A stretch of DNA of 64,000 nucleotides from Halorussus vallis. GTDB lineage: Archaea > Halobacteriota > Halobacteria > Halobacteriales > Haladaptataceae. Made by a program: the position numbers and the translations under genes. The notes under the pieces were generated by a model. It was given only the letters and a program-made list of their open reading frames with translations. It ran no database searches and was not told where the DNA came from. Below are positions 44,689 through 52,775 of the stretch, one piece after another. The DNA lies in assembly GCF_024138165.1 (NCBI RefSeq), contig NZ_CP100000.1, positions 682,001-746,000 of the forward strand. The letters run 5' to 3'. Every line of letters starts with the position of its first letter. Positions within the stretch are counted from its first letter, which is position 1.

Positions 44689-45729
44689 ATGGCGAGTCTG
44701 CTGGACACCGTCCTGCAAGAGTTGGAGTCGTATCTCACCTCGCCCGCGACCAACACGGCCGACGTCCTGCTCGCCGCGGTCATCCTCGTGGTCGGCTGGT
44801 ACGTGGGGGCGCTGGTGGTGCGACTCGTCGGCCGGCAGGTCGCGCGGAAGTTCCAGCGACCCAGCCTGACCAAGACCGCCCTCGGCGGAATTCGGGCGAC
44901 CGTGATGGTGATGGCCGCCGTGGTCGCGGCGAACTACCTCGGGTTGCAGACCGGCGATATCTTCCTCTCGGTGACGGTGTTCTCGGCGGTGCTGGGGTTC
45001 GTGCTCGCGCCCATCATCGGCTCCATCATCAACGGCCTGTTCCTGCTGGCGGACCAGCCCTACGAAATCGGCGACATGATCGAGTTCGTCGAGCGCGACA
45101 CCCGCGGTTACGTCGAGGACATCACGCTCCGGTACACGAAGGTCTTCACCCTGGAGAACACCTTCCTTGTCATCCCCAACTCCAGCATGCGCGACCGCGA
45201 CATCATCAACTACTCCGCCGAGGACACCCGTTCGCGGCTCTCGATGGAGTTGCTGGTCACCTACGAGGGCGACCTGGAGGAAGCGCGCGCGATACTGGAG
45301 CGGGCCGCCCGGGAGACGCCCGAGGTGGTCGAGGGCGGCCCGGACATCCGCATCGGGAGCGCGCGCTACGCCTCCGAACCGGTGGCGTATATCAAGGAGT
45401 TTGCCGACCACGGCGTCCTGCTCGACCTCCGGTACTGGGTGAAAGACCCCTACTTCATGCCGCGCGTCCGCTCGAAGATTCAGGAGCGCGTCTGGGAGCA
45501 ACTACCCGACGCCGACGTCGAGATCGCGTACCCCCACAGCCACCTCGTCTTCGACGAGACGAGCGGTACGGCCCGGGTCAGCGTGGAGGATGGGGCCGAA
45601 GTCCCCGGGCAGGAGAGCGTCGCCGGCGGGTCCGAATCCGCCGAGGCCGACGCCGCGCCGGCCGACCGCGGGGAGGACGTGGCGGGCGACTCGCGCGCCT
45701 CGCCCGAAGAGTTCGACTCCCGGAACTGA
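44689..45729 (+). CDS. Small-conductance mechanosensitive channel (MscS family)
   Basis: A 346-residue MscS-type channel that releases solutes upon hypo-osmotic shock, an obvious need for a halophile. Three N-terminal membrane helices are visible (about residues 22-45, 65-85 and 90-115), the last being the Gly/Ala-rich pore helix (VFSAVLGFVLAPIIGSIINGLF). The beta domain has GDMIEFVERDTRGYVEDITLRYTKV and IPNSSMRDRDIINYS. A Ser/Ala/Glu-rich acidic tail ends the protein. The start at 44689 (MASLLDTVL) is chosen because upstream in-frame sequence overlaps the divergent PAC2 gene. Confidence 0.93.
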   Translation: MASLLDTVLQELESYLTSPATNTADVLLAAVILVVGWYVGALVVRLVGRQVARKFQRPSLTKTALGGIRATVMVMAAVVAANYLGLQTGDIFLSVTVFSAVLGFVLAPIIGSIINGLFLLADQPYEIGDMIEFVERDTRGYVEDITLRYTKVFTLENTFLVIPNSSMRDRDIINYSAEDTRSRLSMELLVTYEGDLEEARAILERAARETPEVVEGGPDIRIGSARYASEPVAYIKEFADHGVLLDLRYWVKDPYFMPRVRSKIQERVWEQLPDADVEIAYPHSHLVFDETSGTARVSVEDGAEVPGQESVAGGSESAEADAAPADRGEDVAGDSRASPEEFDSRN

Positions 45730-45776
45730 AGCCGGCTTCCAAGTACCAAAAACGGTTCGCCCGGGACCGAAACCGC

Positions 45777-45804
45777 CGCGAGCGAGTCTGACGACTCGTT
45801 CGCG
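45777..45804. terminator. 12-bp hairpin between convergent genes
   Basis: CGCGAGCGAGTC (45777-45788) and GACTCGTTCGCG (45793-45804) pair with one G-U position around TGAC. It lies 48 bases after the MscS stop and 3 bases beyond the stress protein stop on the other strand, so it can serve both. Confidence 0.6.
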
Positions 45805-45806
45805 AC

Positions 45807-46208
45807 TCACTTTCCGACCGTGATTACCTCGGCGTCGAGTTTCTCCCGGAGGTAGCTGTCGACGTTCGGGTCGGAGGTCAGCTTCCGGAGCATGCGCCGC
45901 CAACGACCCGACTGCTTGTGGCCGATGACCACCACGTCGGCGTGTTCCGCCGCGACCTCTTCGAGGATGGTCTCCTCGACCAGGAACCCCTCCCGAATCA
46001 CGTACCGCGTGTGGGGGAGCGGTCCGAACTCCTCCTCGACCGCGCGCTTGAGTTCGGCGCGGCTCACGGTCTTGCCCTTGTGGTAGAGGTTGACGTGGAG
46101 GACGGTCAACTCGGCGTCGCGTTCCTCGGCCACGCCGATGGCCTCTTCGAGGGTCCGACGCGAGTGTGCCGAGAGCGGATATCGGACGGGGACGACGACG
46201 CGGGTCAT
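45807..46208 (-). CDS. Universal stress protein family protein
   Basis: A 133-residue UspA-fold protein: VVVPVRYPLSAHSRRTLEEAIGVAEERDAELTVLHV at the N-terminus and EHADVVVIGHKQSGRWRRMLRKL near the C-terminus, ending DAEVITVGK. The G-2X-G-9X-G(S/T) nucleotide motif is not intact (GHKQSGRWRRML), so ATP binding is doubtful. Haloarchaea carry many Usp paralogues; its specific role is unknown. Confidence 0.85.
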   Translation of the reverse strand: MTRVVVPVRYPLSAHSRRTLEEAIGVAEERDAELTVLHVNLYHKGKTVSRAELKRAVEEEFGPLPHTRYVIREGFLVEETILEEVAAEHADVVVIGHKQSGRWRRMLRKLTSDPNVDSYLREKLDAEVITVGK

Positions 46209-46322
46209 CGTTCGACCGAACGCCGTCCGGACTTTTCTATGCCCCGGTCGAGGACGTCGCCGCGCGGGTCCGCGACCGTCGGCGGAGCGCTCGCCGGGGA
46301 AATTCCGACCGTCTGCGGAACC

Positions 46323-47717
46323 CTATCTGTCGGCGGAACCCCAACCGTCGACGGCCGTCGGTCCGACGGCGCGCACCCGGCCGTCGAGTTCAGCGTCGAC
46401 CCCCTCCGCGCGGGCGTAGTCCACCAGCACCTCGTACTGGATGTCGCCGCGCTCGACCAGGAGGTCCTCGCCGAGGCTGGGGAACTCATCGTCGGTGTGG
46501 AGGACGTACTCCGAGAGCGCGACCGAGTAGGTCCGGTCGGTATCGAGGCGGTCGCCGCCGACGCGCACCGACTCGACCGCGCAGGTTTCGGGGTCCCACG
46601 CGATCTCCGCGCCGCTGACCTGCGCGTGCCACCAGTCGGGTTCGGCGAAGTCGAGGTCGGGGCCGGCGGCCCACTCGAACGCGTCTCGGAGCGCCTCGCC
46701 CGGAACTTCGGCGACCGCAAGGTTCTCCTCGAACGGCGTGACGCTCACGACGTCGGCCGCAGTCACCTCCCCCTCCAAGGGGTCGCCGGTTCGGACCCCG
46801 CCGCTGTTCTGGAGGCCGACCTCCGCGCCGGTCGCCCAGCGGTAGGCGTCGGCGACCAGATTGCCGAGGCGACACTCGCCGCCGAACAGCGTCGTCTCCG
46901 CGCGGCAAACGGGTTCCTCGACGCGACCGACGACGTCGTTCAGACCGGTTTCGGCGAGGCGCTCGCGCATCGCCGCCGCGACCCCCTCGTGGACGGGGGC
47001 GTCGGCGACCTCGTGGTGGGCGACCTCGCCGGTCCCGAGGTCGACTTCAAGAACGACGGACCCGCCGTCGCCGGGTCTGGTGAGGAGCGTGCCCTCGATT
47101 CGGTCGCGGCGCTCGGTCGGGACGTGACCGCCGAGAATCGCGTCGGCGTCGACCGCCCGCGCGAGTTCCTCGTCGCCGTTTCCGAGGTGCGAGAGCACGG
47201 CCGTGTAGTCGGCGTCGAGGTCCGCGAGCGCCTTGCGGGCCGACTCGACGGGGTCGGCGAACTCCAGGTCGGTGGCAAAGGGATTGAGCGAGGCGGTTCG
47301 GGCGGTCGTGACGCCGACGAAGCCGACCGTCTCCCCGCCGACCTCCACGGTCGTAGCGGGGACGACGCCCTCTGCGGCGGCGAATCGTTCTTCCGAGTCC
47401 GACCGCGTCTCCCAGACGTTGGCGCTCACCCACGTCTGGGGCGAGTCGGCGACGAGTCGCCGGAGGTCGGCCTTGCCGTGGTCGAACTCGTGGTTGCCGA
47501 ACGTTTCGACGTCCGGCCGGACCGCCTCGTAGAAGTCGAGCGCCTGCGCACCGTTCTCGACCAGCGCGAGGACGCCCGGCGAGGTGTTGTCTCCGCTTCC
47601 CGCCAGAATCGCGTCGTCGCCGCGGAGTTCGTCGAGGAGTCCCGCGAGGCGACCGACCCGTTCAGGGGCGTCGTAGACGTTCTCGATATCGGAGTAGTGG
47701 AGGAGACGGGGAGCCAT
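46323..47717 (-). CDS. 5'-nucleotidase-like metallophosphatase
   Basis: A 464-residue protein with the two-domain layout of UshA/5'-nucleotidases. The N-terminal metallophosphatase domain has LLHYSDIENVYD, LAGSGDNTSPG, TFGNHEFDHG, AVLSHLGNGDEE and ILGGHVP. The C-terminal domain has the substrate-binding RLGNLVADAYRWATGAEVGLQNSGGVRTGDPLEGEV. The first motif is D-I-E where most members have D-X-H, and no signal peptide is present although the family is normally secreted. It may therefore be a cytoplasmic phosphatase with altered metal binding. Confidence 0.85.
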   Translation of the reverse strand: MAPRLLHYSDIENVYDAPERVGRLAGLLDELRGDDAILAGSGDNTSPGVLALVENGAQALDFYEAVRPDVETFGNHEFDHGKADLRRLVADSPQTWVSANVWETRSDSEERFAAAEGVVPATTVEVGGETVGFVGVTTARTASLNPFATDLEFADPVESARKALADLDADYTAVLSHLGNGDEELARAVDADAILGGHVPTERRDRIEGTLLTRPGDGGSVVLEVDLGTGEVAHHEVADAPVHEGVAAAMRERLAETGLNDVVGRVEEPVCRAETTLFGGECRLGNLVADAYRWATGAEVGLQNSGGVRTGDPLEGEVTAADVVSVTPFEENLAVAEVPGEALRDAFEWAAGPDLDFAEPDWWHAQVSGAEIAWDPETCAVESVRVGGDRLDTDRTYSVALSEYVLHTDDEFPSLGEDLLVERGDIQYEVLVDYARAEGVDAELDGRVRAVGPTAVDGWGSADR

Positions 47718-47844
47718 CGGACCGCGGGTTCTCGCGCCGCCGACAAGACTCCTTCGGACGGAGTCTCCCCGGAGGGTTCGGACGCGGCGTTTTCACCGAG
47801 CCACAGCCGACAGTATAAACTGCTCGGGCGAGTACTCCGACTCG

Positions 47845-48084
47845 ATGGACGCGATCACGACCGCCGACGGCGAGACGGTGTACGTCTCCCGCGACGACGG
47901 CGAACGCGGTTCGAAGGGACCGTTCTTCGTCGTCTACGGTAGCGAATCGGGTGAGGACCGCTACGGGTACTTCTGCGGGAACTGCGAGCGCATCGACAAC
48001 GCGATGGACCCGATGGGTCGCATCGAGTGCAACGCCTGCGGCAACATCCGCAAGCCGACGGAGTGGGACGCGGCCCACGAGTGA
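47845..48084 (+). CDS. Small zinc-ribbon protein, DUF5816-like
   Basis: A 79-residue protein with two CXXC knuckles in YGYFCGNCERIDNAMDPMGRIECNACGNIRK, a probable zinc ribbon, preceded by a small beta region (GETVYVSRDDGERGSKGPFFVVYG). It matches what I recall of the haloarchaeal DUF5816 family; function unknown. A TATA-like AGTATAAACT at 47812-47821 lies 24-33 bases before the ATG, predicting a leaderless transcript. Confidence 0.75.
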   Translation: MDAITTADGETVYVSRDDGERGSKGPFFVVYGSESGEDRYGYFCGNCERIDNAMDPMGRIECNACGNIRKPTEWDAAHE

Positions 48085-48149
48085 ACCGTCCGACGAGTCG
48101 AGGGCCTCGCCCGACGCGTCGAGGATACGCAGAACGCCCCGAAGCCTCC

Positions 48150-48192
48150 GCCGGGACGACGCCCGCGGCGTCGTCCCGGCCAGTTTCCTTTT
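48150..48192 (+). terminator. 14-bp hairpin with T-rich tail
   Basis: GCCGGGACGACGCC (48150-48163) pairs perfectly with GGCGTCGTCCCGGC (48167-48180) around CGC, followed by a T-rich stretch CAGTTTCCTTTT. It lies 66 bases after the stop at 48084. The T-rich tail also overlaps the likely TATA of the gene at 48218. Confidence 0.65.
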
Positions 48193-48217
48193 ACCCGCGT
48201 TCTCCCTATCTCGGCAT

Positions 48218-48748
48218 ATGGGGGAAGTTCGGGAGGACGTACTGGAGGAGGTCGAATCGCACAGTGAAACGCTCACGCTCGAAGACTTCGTCCGTCTCAT
48301 CGAGGAGAACCACTACGAAGCCGAACCGGGCGTCGACCGCGGCCTGCTGGCCGACTACGCCGAGGCGGCCTTCTTCGACGTGGACCTCGCGCAACTCGAC
48401 GACCGGACGACCGACAGCGAGTCGTGGGTCGCGGGCGAACCGTTGTACGAAGTGGGCGAGAACCGCGTGAGCGCCTATCCCCTGACCTGGCACGAGGCGT
48501 TCGGGGGGACTGACGACCTGCGGACGATCATCGAAATGATACAGGACGAGGTCACCGAACCGGAGGGGACCCAGTACGAGGCGGTCACGGAGCAAGGAAT
48601 CCCCGAGGACAAGATCCTCCGCGTCGCGCAGGTCGTCGCGGGAATCGACCGCCAGACCACCCGCAACGCACTCAAGCGACTCCGCGACAACGGCGAAATC
48701 GAGGAGTACGCGTCCCAGGCGCGCAGTCCGACCATCCGTCTCAGCTGA
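48218..48748 (+). CDS. Conserved haloarchaeal protein with C-terminal winged-helix-like domain
   Basis: A 176-residue acidic protein. The N-terminal half is helical and acidic (EVREDVLEEVESHSETLTLEDFVRLIEENHYEAE). The C-terminal half reads like a winged helix: ILRVAQVVAGIDRQTTRNALKRLRDNGEIEEYASQARSPTIRLS. No signal or metal site is seen. The start at 48218 (MGEVREDV) has a CTTTTACCC about 27 bases upstream, consistent with a leaderless message. Function unknown; a DNA-binding role is plausible only from the C-terminal fold. Confidence 0.7.
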   Translation: MGEVREDVLEEVESHSETLTLEDFVRLIEENHYEAEPGVDRGLLADYAEAAFFDVDLAQLDDRTTDSESWVAGEPLYEVGENRVSAYPLTWHEAFGGTDDLRTIIEMIQDEVTEPEGTQYEAVTEQGIPEDKILRVAQVVAGIDRQTTRNALKRLRDNGEIEEYASQARSPTIRLS

Positions 48749-48792
48749 CCCGCAAGAAGGTTTATTACAGATTCCGTCTTAGCTTCGCACGG

Positions 48793-49113
48793 ATGGCCCC
48801 TGTTAGCACACCGCCAGTCGAACAGGCGCGGTCGATATTCAGCGACCTCGGATACACCGTGTCCGGCGACGGCGAGGAATTCCGGGCCGAGCGCAAGTGG
48901 CGAGTGGTGCGAGTGACGGCGCTCGCGGAGTCGGGCGAGACCCCCGACGACGGCGAGCTTCGCTGTTTCGTAACGTGGTCAGACCAGGCCCAGCAGCTTC
49001 GACGCCAGCTTCGACGGACGAATCCGGCATACGAGTGGGCGATAATAAGCGTCCGCGAAGGCGGCGACTACGAAGTGATGCGCGCGCCGCCGGGGGCGAA
49101 ACAGGCGGTATAA
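48793..49113 (+). CDS. Conserved haloarchaeal small protein
   Basis: A 106-residue protein: VEQARSIFSDLGYTVSGDGEEFRAERKWRVVRVTAL, then GELRCFVTWSDQAQQLRRQLRRTNPAYEWAIISV. It has an alpha/beta pattern, no membrane segment and no catalytic motif that I recognise. A TTTATTACAG near 48758-48767 is 25-35 bases upstream. Sequences of this type are widespread in haloarchaea as hypothetical proteins, as I remember them; function unknown. Confidence 0.7.
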   Translation: MAPVSTPPVEQARSIFSDLGYTVSGDGEEFRAERKWRVVRVTALAESGETPDDGELRCFVTWSDQAQQLRRQLRRTNPAYEWAIISVREGGDYEVMRAPPGAKQAV

Positions 49114-49169
49114 CCTCTCTCTTCTTCCGACCGTTCGACCGCGATAGCCGACGATAGACAGAAACGAGC

Positions 49170-49205
49170 CGAGAAGCCGACAGTCCGCGAGAAGCCGACA
49201 GTCCG
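49170..49205. repeat. Perfect tandem duplication of 18 bases
   Basis: CGAGAAGCCGACAGTCCG occurs twice head to tail at 49170-49187 and 49188-49205. Its second copy runs into the left arm of the adjacent hairpin, so the core GCCGACAGTCCG is present three times, the last inverted. Confidence 0.85.
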
Positions 49206-49235
49206 GCGGCAGTCCACTGCCGCCGGACTGTCGGC
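49194..49235. terminator. Perfect 20-bp hairpin between convergent genes
   Basis: Bases 49194-49213 pair without mismatch with 49216-49235 around a two-base CC centre. It lies between the gene ending at 49113 (+) and the aminotransferase ending at 49264 (-), where a bidirectional terminator is expected. It is the longest perfect hairpin I noticed in the window. Confidence 0.65.
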
Positions 49236-49263
49236 CGTCGGGGCGAGGACGGTCGCGCTCGCG

Positions 49264-50454
49264 CTATCTGTCGCCCAGCGCCTGCGCGGTGGCGGCGAGT
49301 CCGGCCTCCACGTCGACGTCGGCGCCCTGCTTCGAGAGCGCGTCGCCGAATGCGGCCATCAGGTACGAGACGGTCTCCTCCCGGGCGGAGTAGCCCATAC
49401 AGCCGATACGGAAGATGTCGCCGTCGAGGTCGCCGAGTCCGGTGGCGATCTCGAGGTCGTACTGCTCCAGCAGGTAGCTGGTCACGTCGGTGTCGGTCGC
49501 GCCCTCGGGGACCTGCACCGCGTTGAGGCTCGGCAGCCAGTAGTCGTCGGGGGCGTTCATCTCGATGCCCATCGCCTCGACGCCGGCCTTCAGCGCGCCC
49601 GCGATTTCGCGGTGGCGCGCCCACCGCTCCTCGATGCCCTCCTCGGCGACCAGTCGCAGGGCCTCACGGAGCGCGTAAATGTTCGTGATGGGCGCGGTGT
49701 GGTGGTACGACCGGTCGTCGCCCCAGTAGCCCTCCAGCAGCGAGAGGTCGAGGTACCACGACCGGGCGTCCTCCTCGCGAGAGAGCACCTTGTCCATCGC
49801 GCGGTCGTTGAGCGTGAGCGGGGCCGCGCCGGGCGGACACGACAGGCACTTCTGCGGACCGGCGTAGGCCACGTCGACGTCCCACTCGTCGACGCGGAGT
49901 TCGACGCCGCCGAGCGAGGTGACGGTGTCGGCGATGACGAGCGCGTCGTGGTCGTGGGCGATGCTCGTGAGTTCCGGAACCTGGGGCTGGAGGACGCCCG
50001 TGCTCGTCTCGGCGTGGACGAAGCCGAACACGTCCGGCTGGTGTTCGTCGAAGGCGTCCTGGACGTCGGCGGGGTCGAGCGGTTCGCCCCACGGCGCGTC
50101 GACGTGGACGACCTCCCCGCCGGCCCGTTCGGCCATCGACTCCATCCGACCGCCGAAGTAGCCGTTGGTCGGGACGAGCATCGTGTCGCCCGGTTCGACC
50201 ACGTTGCCGATGGCCGCCTCCATCGAGGCCGACCCGGTGCCCGAAACCGGAATCGTCCACCGGTTGTCGGTCCGAAAGGCGTACCGGAGCAGGTCCTGCA
50301 CGTCGTTCATGATGCCGATGAACGAGGGGTCGAGGTGACCGACCAGCGGCGTGCTCATCGCCCGCAACACTCGCGGGTGGACCTCGCTCGGTCCGGGTCC
50401 CATCAGCGTCCTGTCCGGCGGCGCGAGTTCACCAACGTCCGGTTTCTCCGGCAT
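49264..50454 (-). CDS. Class V PLP-dependent aminotransferase (alanine--glyoxylate / serine--pyruvate type)
   Basis: A 396-residue fold-type I aminotransferase. It has LMGPGPSEVHPRVLRAM near the N-terminus, VSGTGSASMEAAIGNVV, VIADTVTSLGGVELRVDEW, and the PLP lysine in YAGPQKCLSCPPGAAPLTL. The C-terminal domain has IFRIGCMGYSARE. These match alanine--glyoxylate and serine--pyruvate transaminases, which act in glyoxylate, glycine and serine metabolism. The start at 50454 (MPEKPDVGE) is preferred over an ATG five codons upstream. No partner genes in the window clarify the substrate. Confidence 0.9.
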   Translation of the reverse strand: MPEKPDVGELAPPDRTLMGPGPSEVHPRVLRAMSTPLVGHLDPSFIGIMNDVQDLLRYAFRTDNRWTIPVSGTGSASMEAAIGNVVEPGDTMLVPTNGYFGGRMESMAERAGGEVVHVDAPWGEPLDPADVQDAFDEHQPDVFGFVHAETSTGVLQPQVPELTSIAHDHDALVIADTVTSLGGVELRVDEWDVDVAYAGPQKCLSCPPGAAPLTLNDRAMDKVLSREEDARSWYLDLSLLEGYWGDDRSYHHTAPITNIYALREALRLVAEEGIEERWARHREIAGALKAGVEAMGIEMNAPDDYWLPSLNAVQVPEGATDTDVTSYLLEQYDLEIATGLGDLDGDIFRIGCMGYSAREETVSYLMAAFGDALSKQGADVDVEAGLAATAQALGDR

Positions 50455-51135
50455 GCGACGGGCTAACACTGCCGGCGACTAAAAGACTTCTACCCCAGCA
50501 AGAACCCGCGGGCTTCGACTACCGGGCGATTATTGGGCCGTTGTCCCCGTGAACGGGATTTCTAAGCGGTCGTTGACGGTCCCAACAGACCGTTGTCCGT
50601 CCCGAGGGTCGACATCGCCGGAGAAACCGAGCGTTTCACCGAGTGAACGAAGAGGAACGGTCTGGGTCGTTTATCCCCGTCGTGCGCGTAGGCCGAATTG
50701 GCCCGACGGGGGCGGTAGGACCCCGCGTCCGACGGGCGAAGCGGATGGCGTTTGCCGGACCCGAGCGGCCGACGCCGCGGGACGATTTGCCGCGGCGGCG
50801 CGAGGTGGGTCATCGGGGGAGGGCCCCGCCTCGCGCCGCGGCGACTCTCGAACTACCCCGCGGCGGGCCGACGACTCGACCGGTTTCCGTTCACTGCTGT
50901 CACTTCGCGGTGCGTTCACCGCGGCGCACGAACGCGATGGCGCAAAGGCCATCGCGGCGCGGCCGTTGGGGAGGCGGCCGCGCCGCTCCGAGCCGTCACA
51001 TCCGCGCGGCGACTTTTTACTGCGACTATCGGCGAGCGACGGTGCCGTCCGTACACAGACGCCGTCGTACTTCGAGATGCATCGCCGACGCGGGGGGAAG
51101 AGGCTTATATCTCACCGGCGCCAATCGTCGTCACC
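50455..51135. other. Gene-free 681-base stretch with a run of hairpins
   Basis: No credible gene: the open frames are Arg/Pro-rich shadows. It contains four hairpins between 50795 and 50984, a TATA-like CGTTTATCCCC at about 50668-50678 upstream of them, and a five-T run at 51013-51017 downstream. The right end carries the TATA box GCTTATAT (51103-51110) of the membrane protein gene. A non-coding RNA is possible but unproven. Confidence 0.55.
50795..50984. ncRNA. Candidate structured RNA (four consecutive hairpins)
   Basis: Stems: GCGGCGCGAGG/CCTCGCGCCGC (50795-50805 with 50829-50839), CGCGGTG/CACCGCG (50906-50912 with 50917-50923), CGCGATGGC/GCCATCGCG (50933-50941 with 50948-50956), and GGCGCGGCCG/CGGCCGCGCC (50956-50965 with 50975-50984). 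I do not recognise SRP RNA or RNase P RNA signatures. GC-rich DNA forms hairpins by chance, so confidence is low. Confidence 0.25.
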
Positions 51136-52074
51136 ATGATGGTCGGGCACGCGATGCTGGCGTTCGCGCTCGCGGCGAGCGCGGCGAGCGCCCGGGGGTG
51201 GTCGCGCGAGCGGGCGATGGCGTTCGGGATCGCGGCGGGCGCGTTCGCCGCGGTTCCTGACGTGGACATGGCGTACGCGCTCGTCGGCCTCGCCCAGGTG
51301 GGAGTCGCGAGCGTTTGGACCATGACCGCCGCGTTCTGGGGGAGTTCGCATCTCGTCCACCGGGCGGTCACCCACTCACTCGTCGTGGCCGTTCCCGCGG
51401 CGCTCGCGTTCGCGCTGGTCGCCCGCGAGCGCGGCCGGCCGGCCGCGCTCGCGCTCCTCGCGGGGCTCGTCGCCGTCGCGTGGGCCGAGAGCGGCGTCCT
51501 CGGCGCGGCGGTGATGACGCTGTTCGGACTCGCCGGGCTCGCAGTCGCGCTGGTCGCCGCCGACAGGGCCGACCTGGGCGTGCGGTCGCTGTTCGCCGCG
51601 GCGCTCCTGGGCCTGCTCTCGCACCCGTTCGGCGACCTCTTCACCGGCGCGCCCCCGAGGATGCTCTACCCGCTCGACGTTCGGCTGTTCGCCGAGCGAC
51701 TCGTGTTGCTGGCCGACCCGACGCTCAACCTGCTCGCGGTCTTCGCCCTGGAGCTGTGTACCATCTGGCTGGCGGGGTACGTCTACCTCCGGCTCACCGA
51801 CCAGGACCTGTTCTGGCACGTCGACGCCCGCGCCGCGCTCGGCGTCGCCTACGCCCTCGCCGCGCTCGCGATGCCCGCACCCACGCTCGAGGTGTCGTAC
51901 CACTTCGTGTTCTCCGTGCTGGCGGTCGGCGTCGTCGGCGTCGCGCCTCACCTGCTCCCCTCCCGGTCGGTGCTCTCGGCCGACTGGAACGACGCCGTCA
52001 CGTGGACCCTGACCGGCCTCGCGGCCGTCAGTTTCGCGACGATAGCGTACGCGGCGGTCTACGTGATTTCTTGA
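51136..52074 (+). CDS. Membrane-bound metal-dependent hydrolase (DUF457/YdjM type)
   Basis: A 312-residue multi-span membrane protein. The metal-binding motifs of the YdjM/DUF457 group are present: VGHAMLAFAL at the N-terminus, AVPDVDMAYAL, HLVHRAVTHSLVV and LLSHPFGDLFTG. The start at 51136 (MMVGHAM) is supported by a TATA box at 51103-51110 about 29 bases upstream, giving an almost leaderless message; the longer in-frame extension is arginine-rich and spurious. The physiological substrate of this family is unknown; in bacteria YdjM is SOS-induced. Confidence 0.87.
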   Translation: MMVGHAMLAFALAASAASARGWSRERAMAFGIAAGAFAAVPDVDMAYALVGLAQVGVASVWTMTAAFWGSSHLVHRAVTHSLVVAVPAALAFALVARERGRPAALALLAGLVAVAWAESGVLGAAVMTLFGLAGLAVALVAADRADLGVRSLFAAALLGLLSHPFGDLFTGAPPRMLYPLDVRLFAERLVLLADPTLNLLAVFALELCTIWLAGYVYLRLTDQDLFWHVDARAALGVAYALAALAMPAPTLEVSYHFVFSVLAVGVVGVAPHLLPSRSVLSADWNDAVTWTLTGLAAVSFATIAYAAVYVIS

Positions 52075-52166
52075 GGGAGAGGTGGTTTCCCGGGGGACGC
52101 GCCCGTCGAACCGGCCGCAGCCCGTAGTTCATAAAGTTTCATACAGTGCGAGCGTAAAACACCGGT

Positions 52167-52775
52167 ATGGCGCGCCGCACGGGGACGCTCGACCACGTCG
52201 TCGAAGACCGACGGGCGAATGCCGCCCTCGCGTGGCTACTCGTCGGATTTCTCGCGGTGGCGGTCGGCTCGAACTTCCTCGAGGGCGAACTGCTGTGGGC
52301 CGGGTTCGCCGCGTTCGTCGCGGCGCTGGCGCTCGTCCCTGCAGTCGTCCACCGCGACGCGACGGTGATGCTTCCCTGGGAGGTGCTGGCGCTGTCGGCG
52401 CTCCCGATTCTCGGCCGGTCGCTGGCGACGCTCGTGCTGACCTCGCGGGTCGCGACGTACTTCGCGGTGGCGGCGCTCGCGCTCATCGTTGCGGTCGAAC
52501 TCCACGTCTTTACGCCGGTGAAGATGACCCACTGGTTCGCGGTGCTGTTCGTCGTCGTCGCCACCATCGCCACCGCGGGCGTCTGGGCCGTCTTCCAGTG
52601 GCTCTCGGACATCTATCTCGGGACGGCGTTCATTCGGAGCGAACAGCGATTGATGTGGGACTTCGTGGCCGCGACGGCGGTCGGCGTCCTCGCGGGAGTC
52701 GTCTTCGAAGCGTACTTCCGGCGGTTCGCGCGTATCGGCCCGCGACTGCCGGGCGACCTGGGTGACGGAACGTGA
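52167..52775 (+). CDS. Haloarchaeal multi-span membrane protein
   Basis: A 202-residue membrane protein with five to six hydrophobic segments (ALAWLLVGFLAVAVGSNFL, LLWAGFAAFVAALALVPAVV, and others to TAVGVLAGVVFEAYF), short loops and an arginine-rich end FRRFARIG. No domain recognised. It overlaps the next gene by 4 bases (GTGA), so the two are coupled and probably form a complex or act together. A TATA-like CATAAAGTT near 52130-52138 is 29-37 bases upstream. Confidence 0.75.
   Translation: MARRTGTLDHVVEDRRANAALAWLLVGFLAVAVGSNFLEGELLWAGFAAFVAALALVPAVVHRDATVMLPWEVLALSALPILGRSLATLVLTSRVATYFAVAALALIVAVELHVFTPVKMTHWFAVLFVVVATIATAGVWAVFQWLSDIYLGTAFIRSEQRLMWDFVAATAVGVLAGVVFEAYFRRFARIGPRLPGDLGDGT

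Noticed and set aside
50455-51135. SRP RNA or RNase P RNA gene.
   Set aside because: I looked for the conserved SRP helix-8 core and for RNase P signature segments and did not find them; only generic hairpins are visible.
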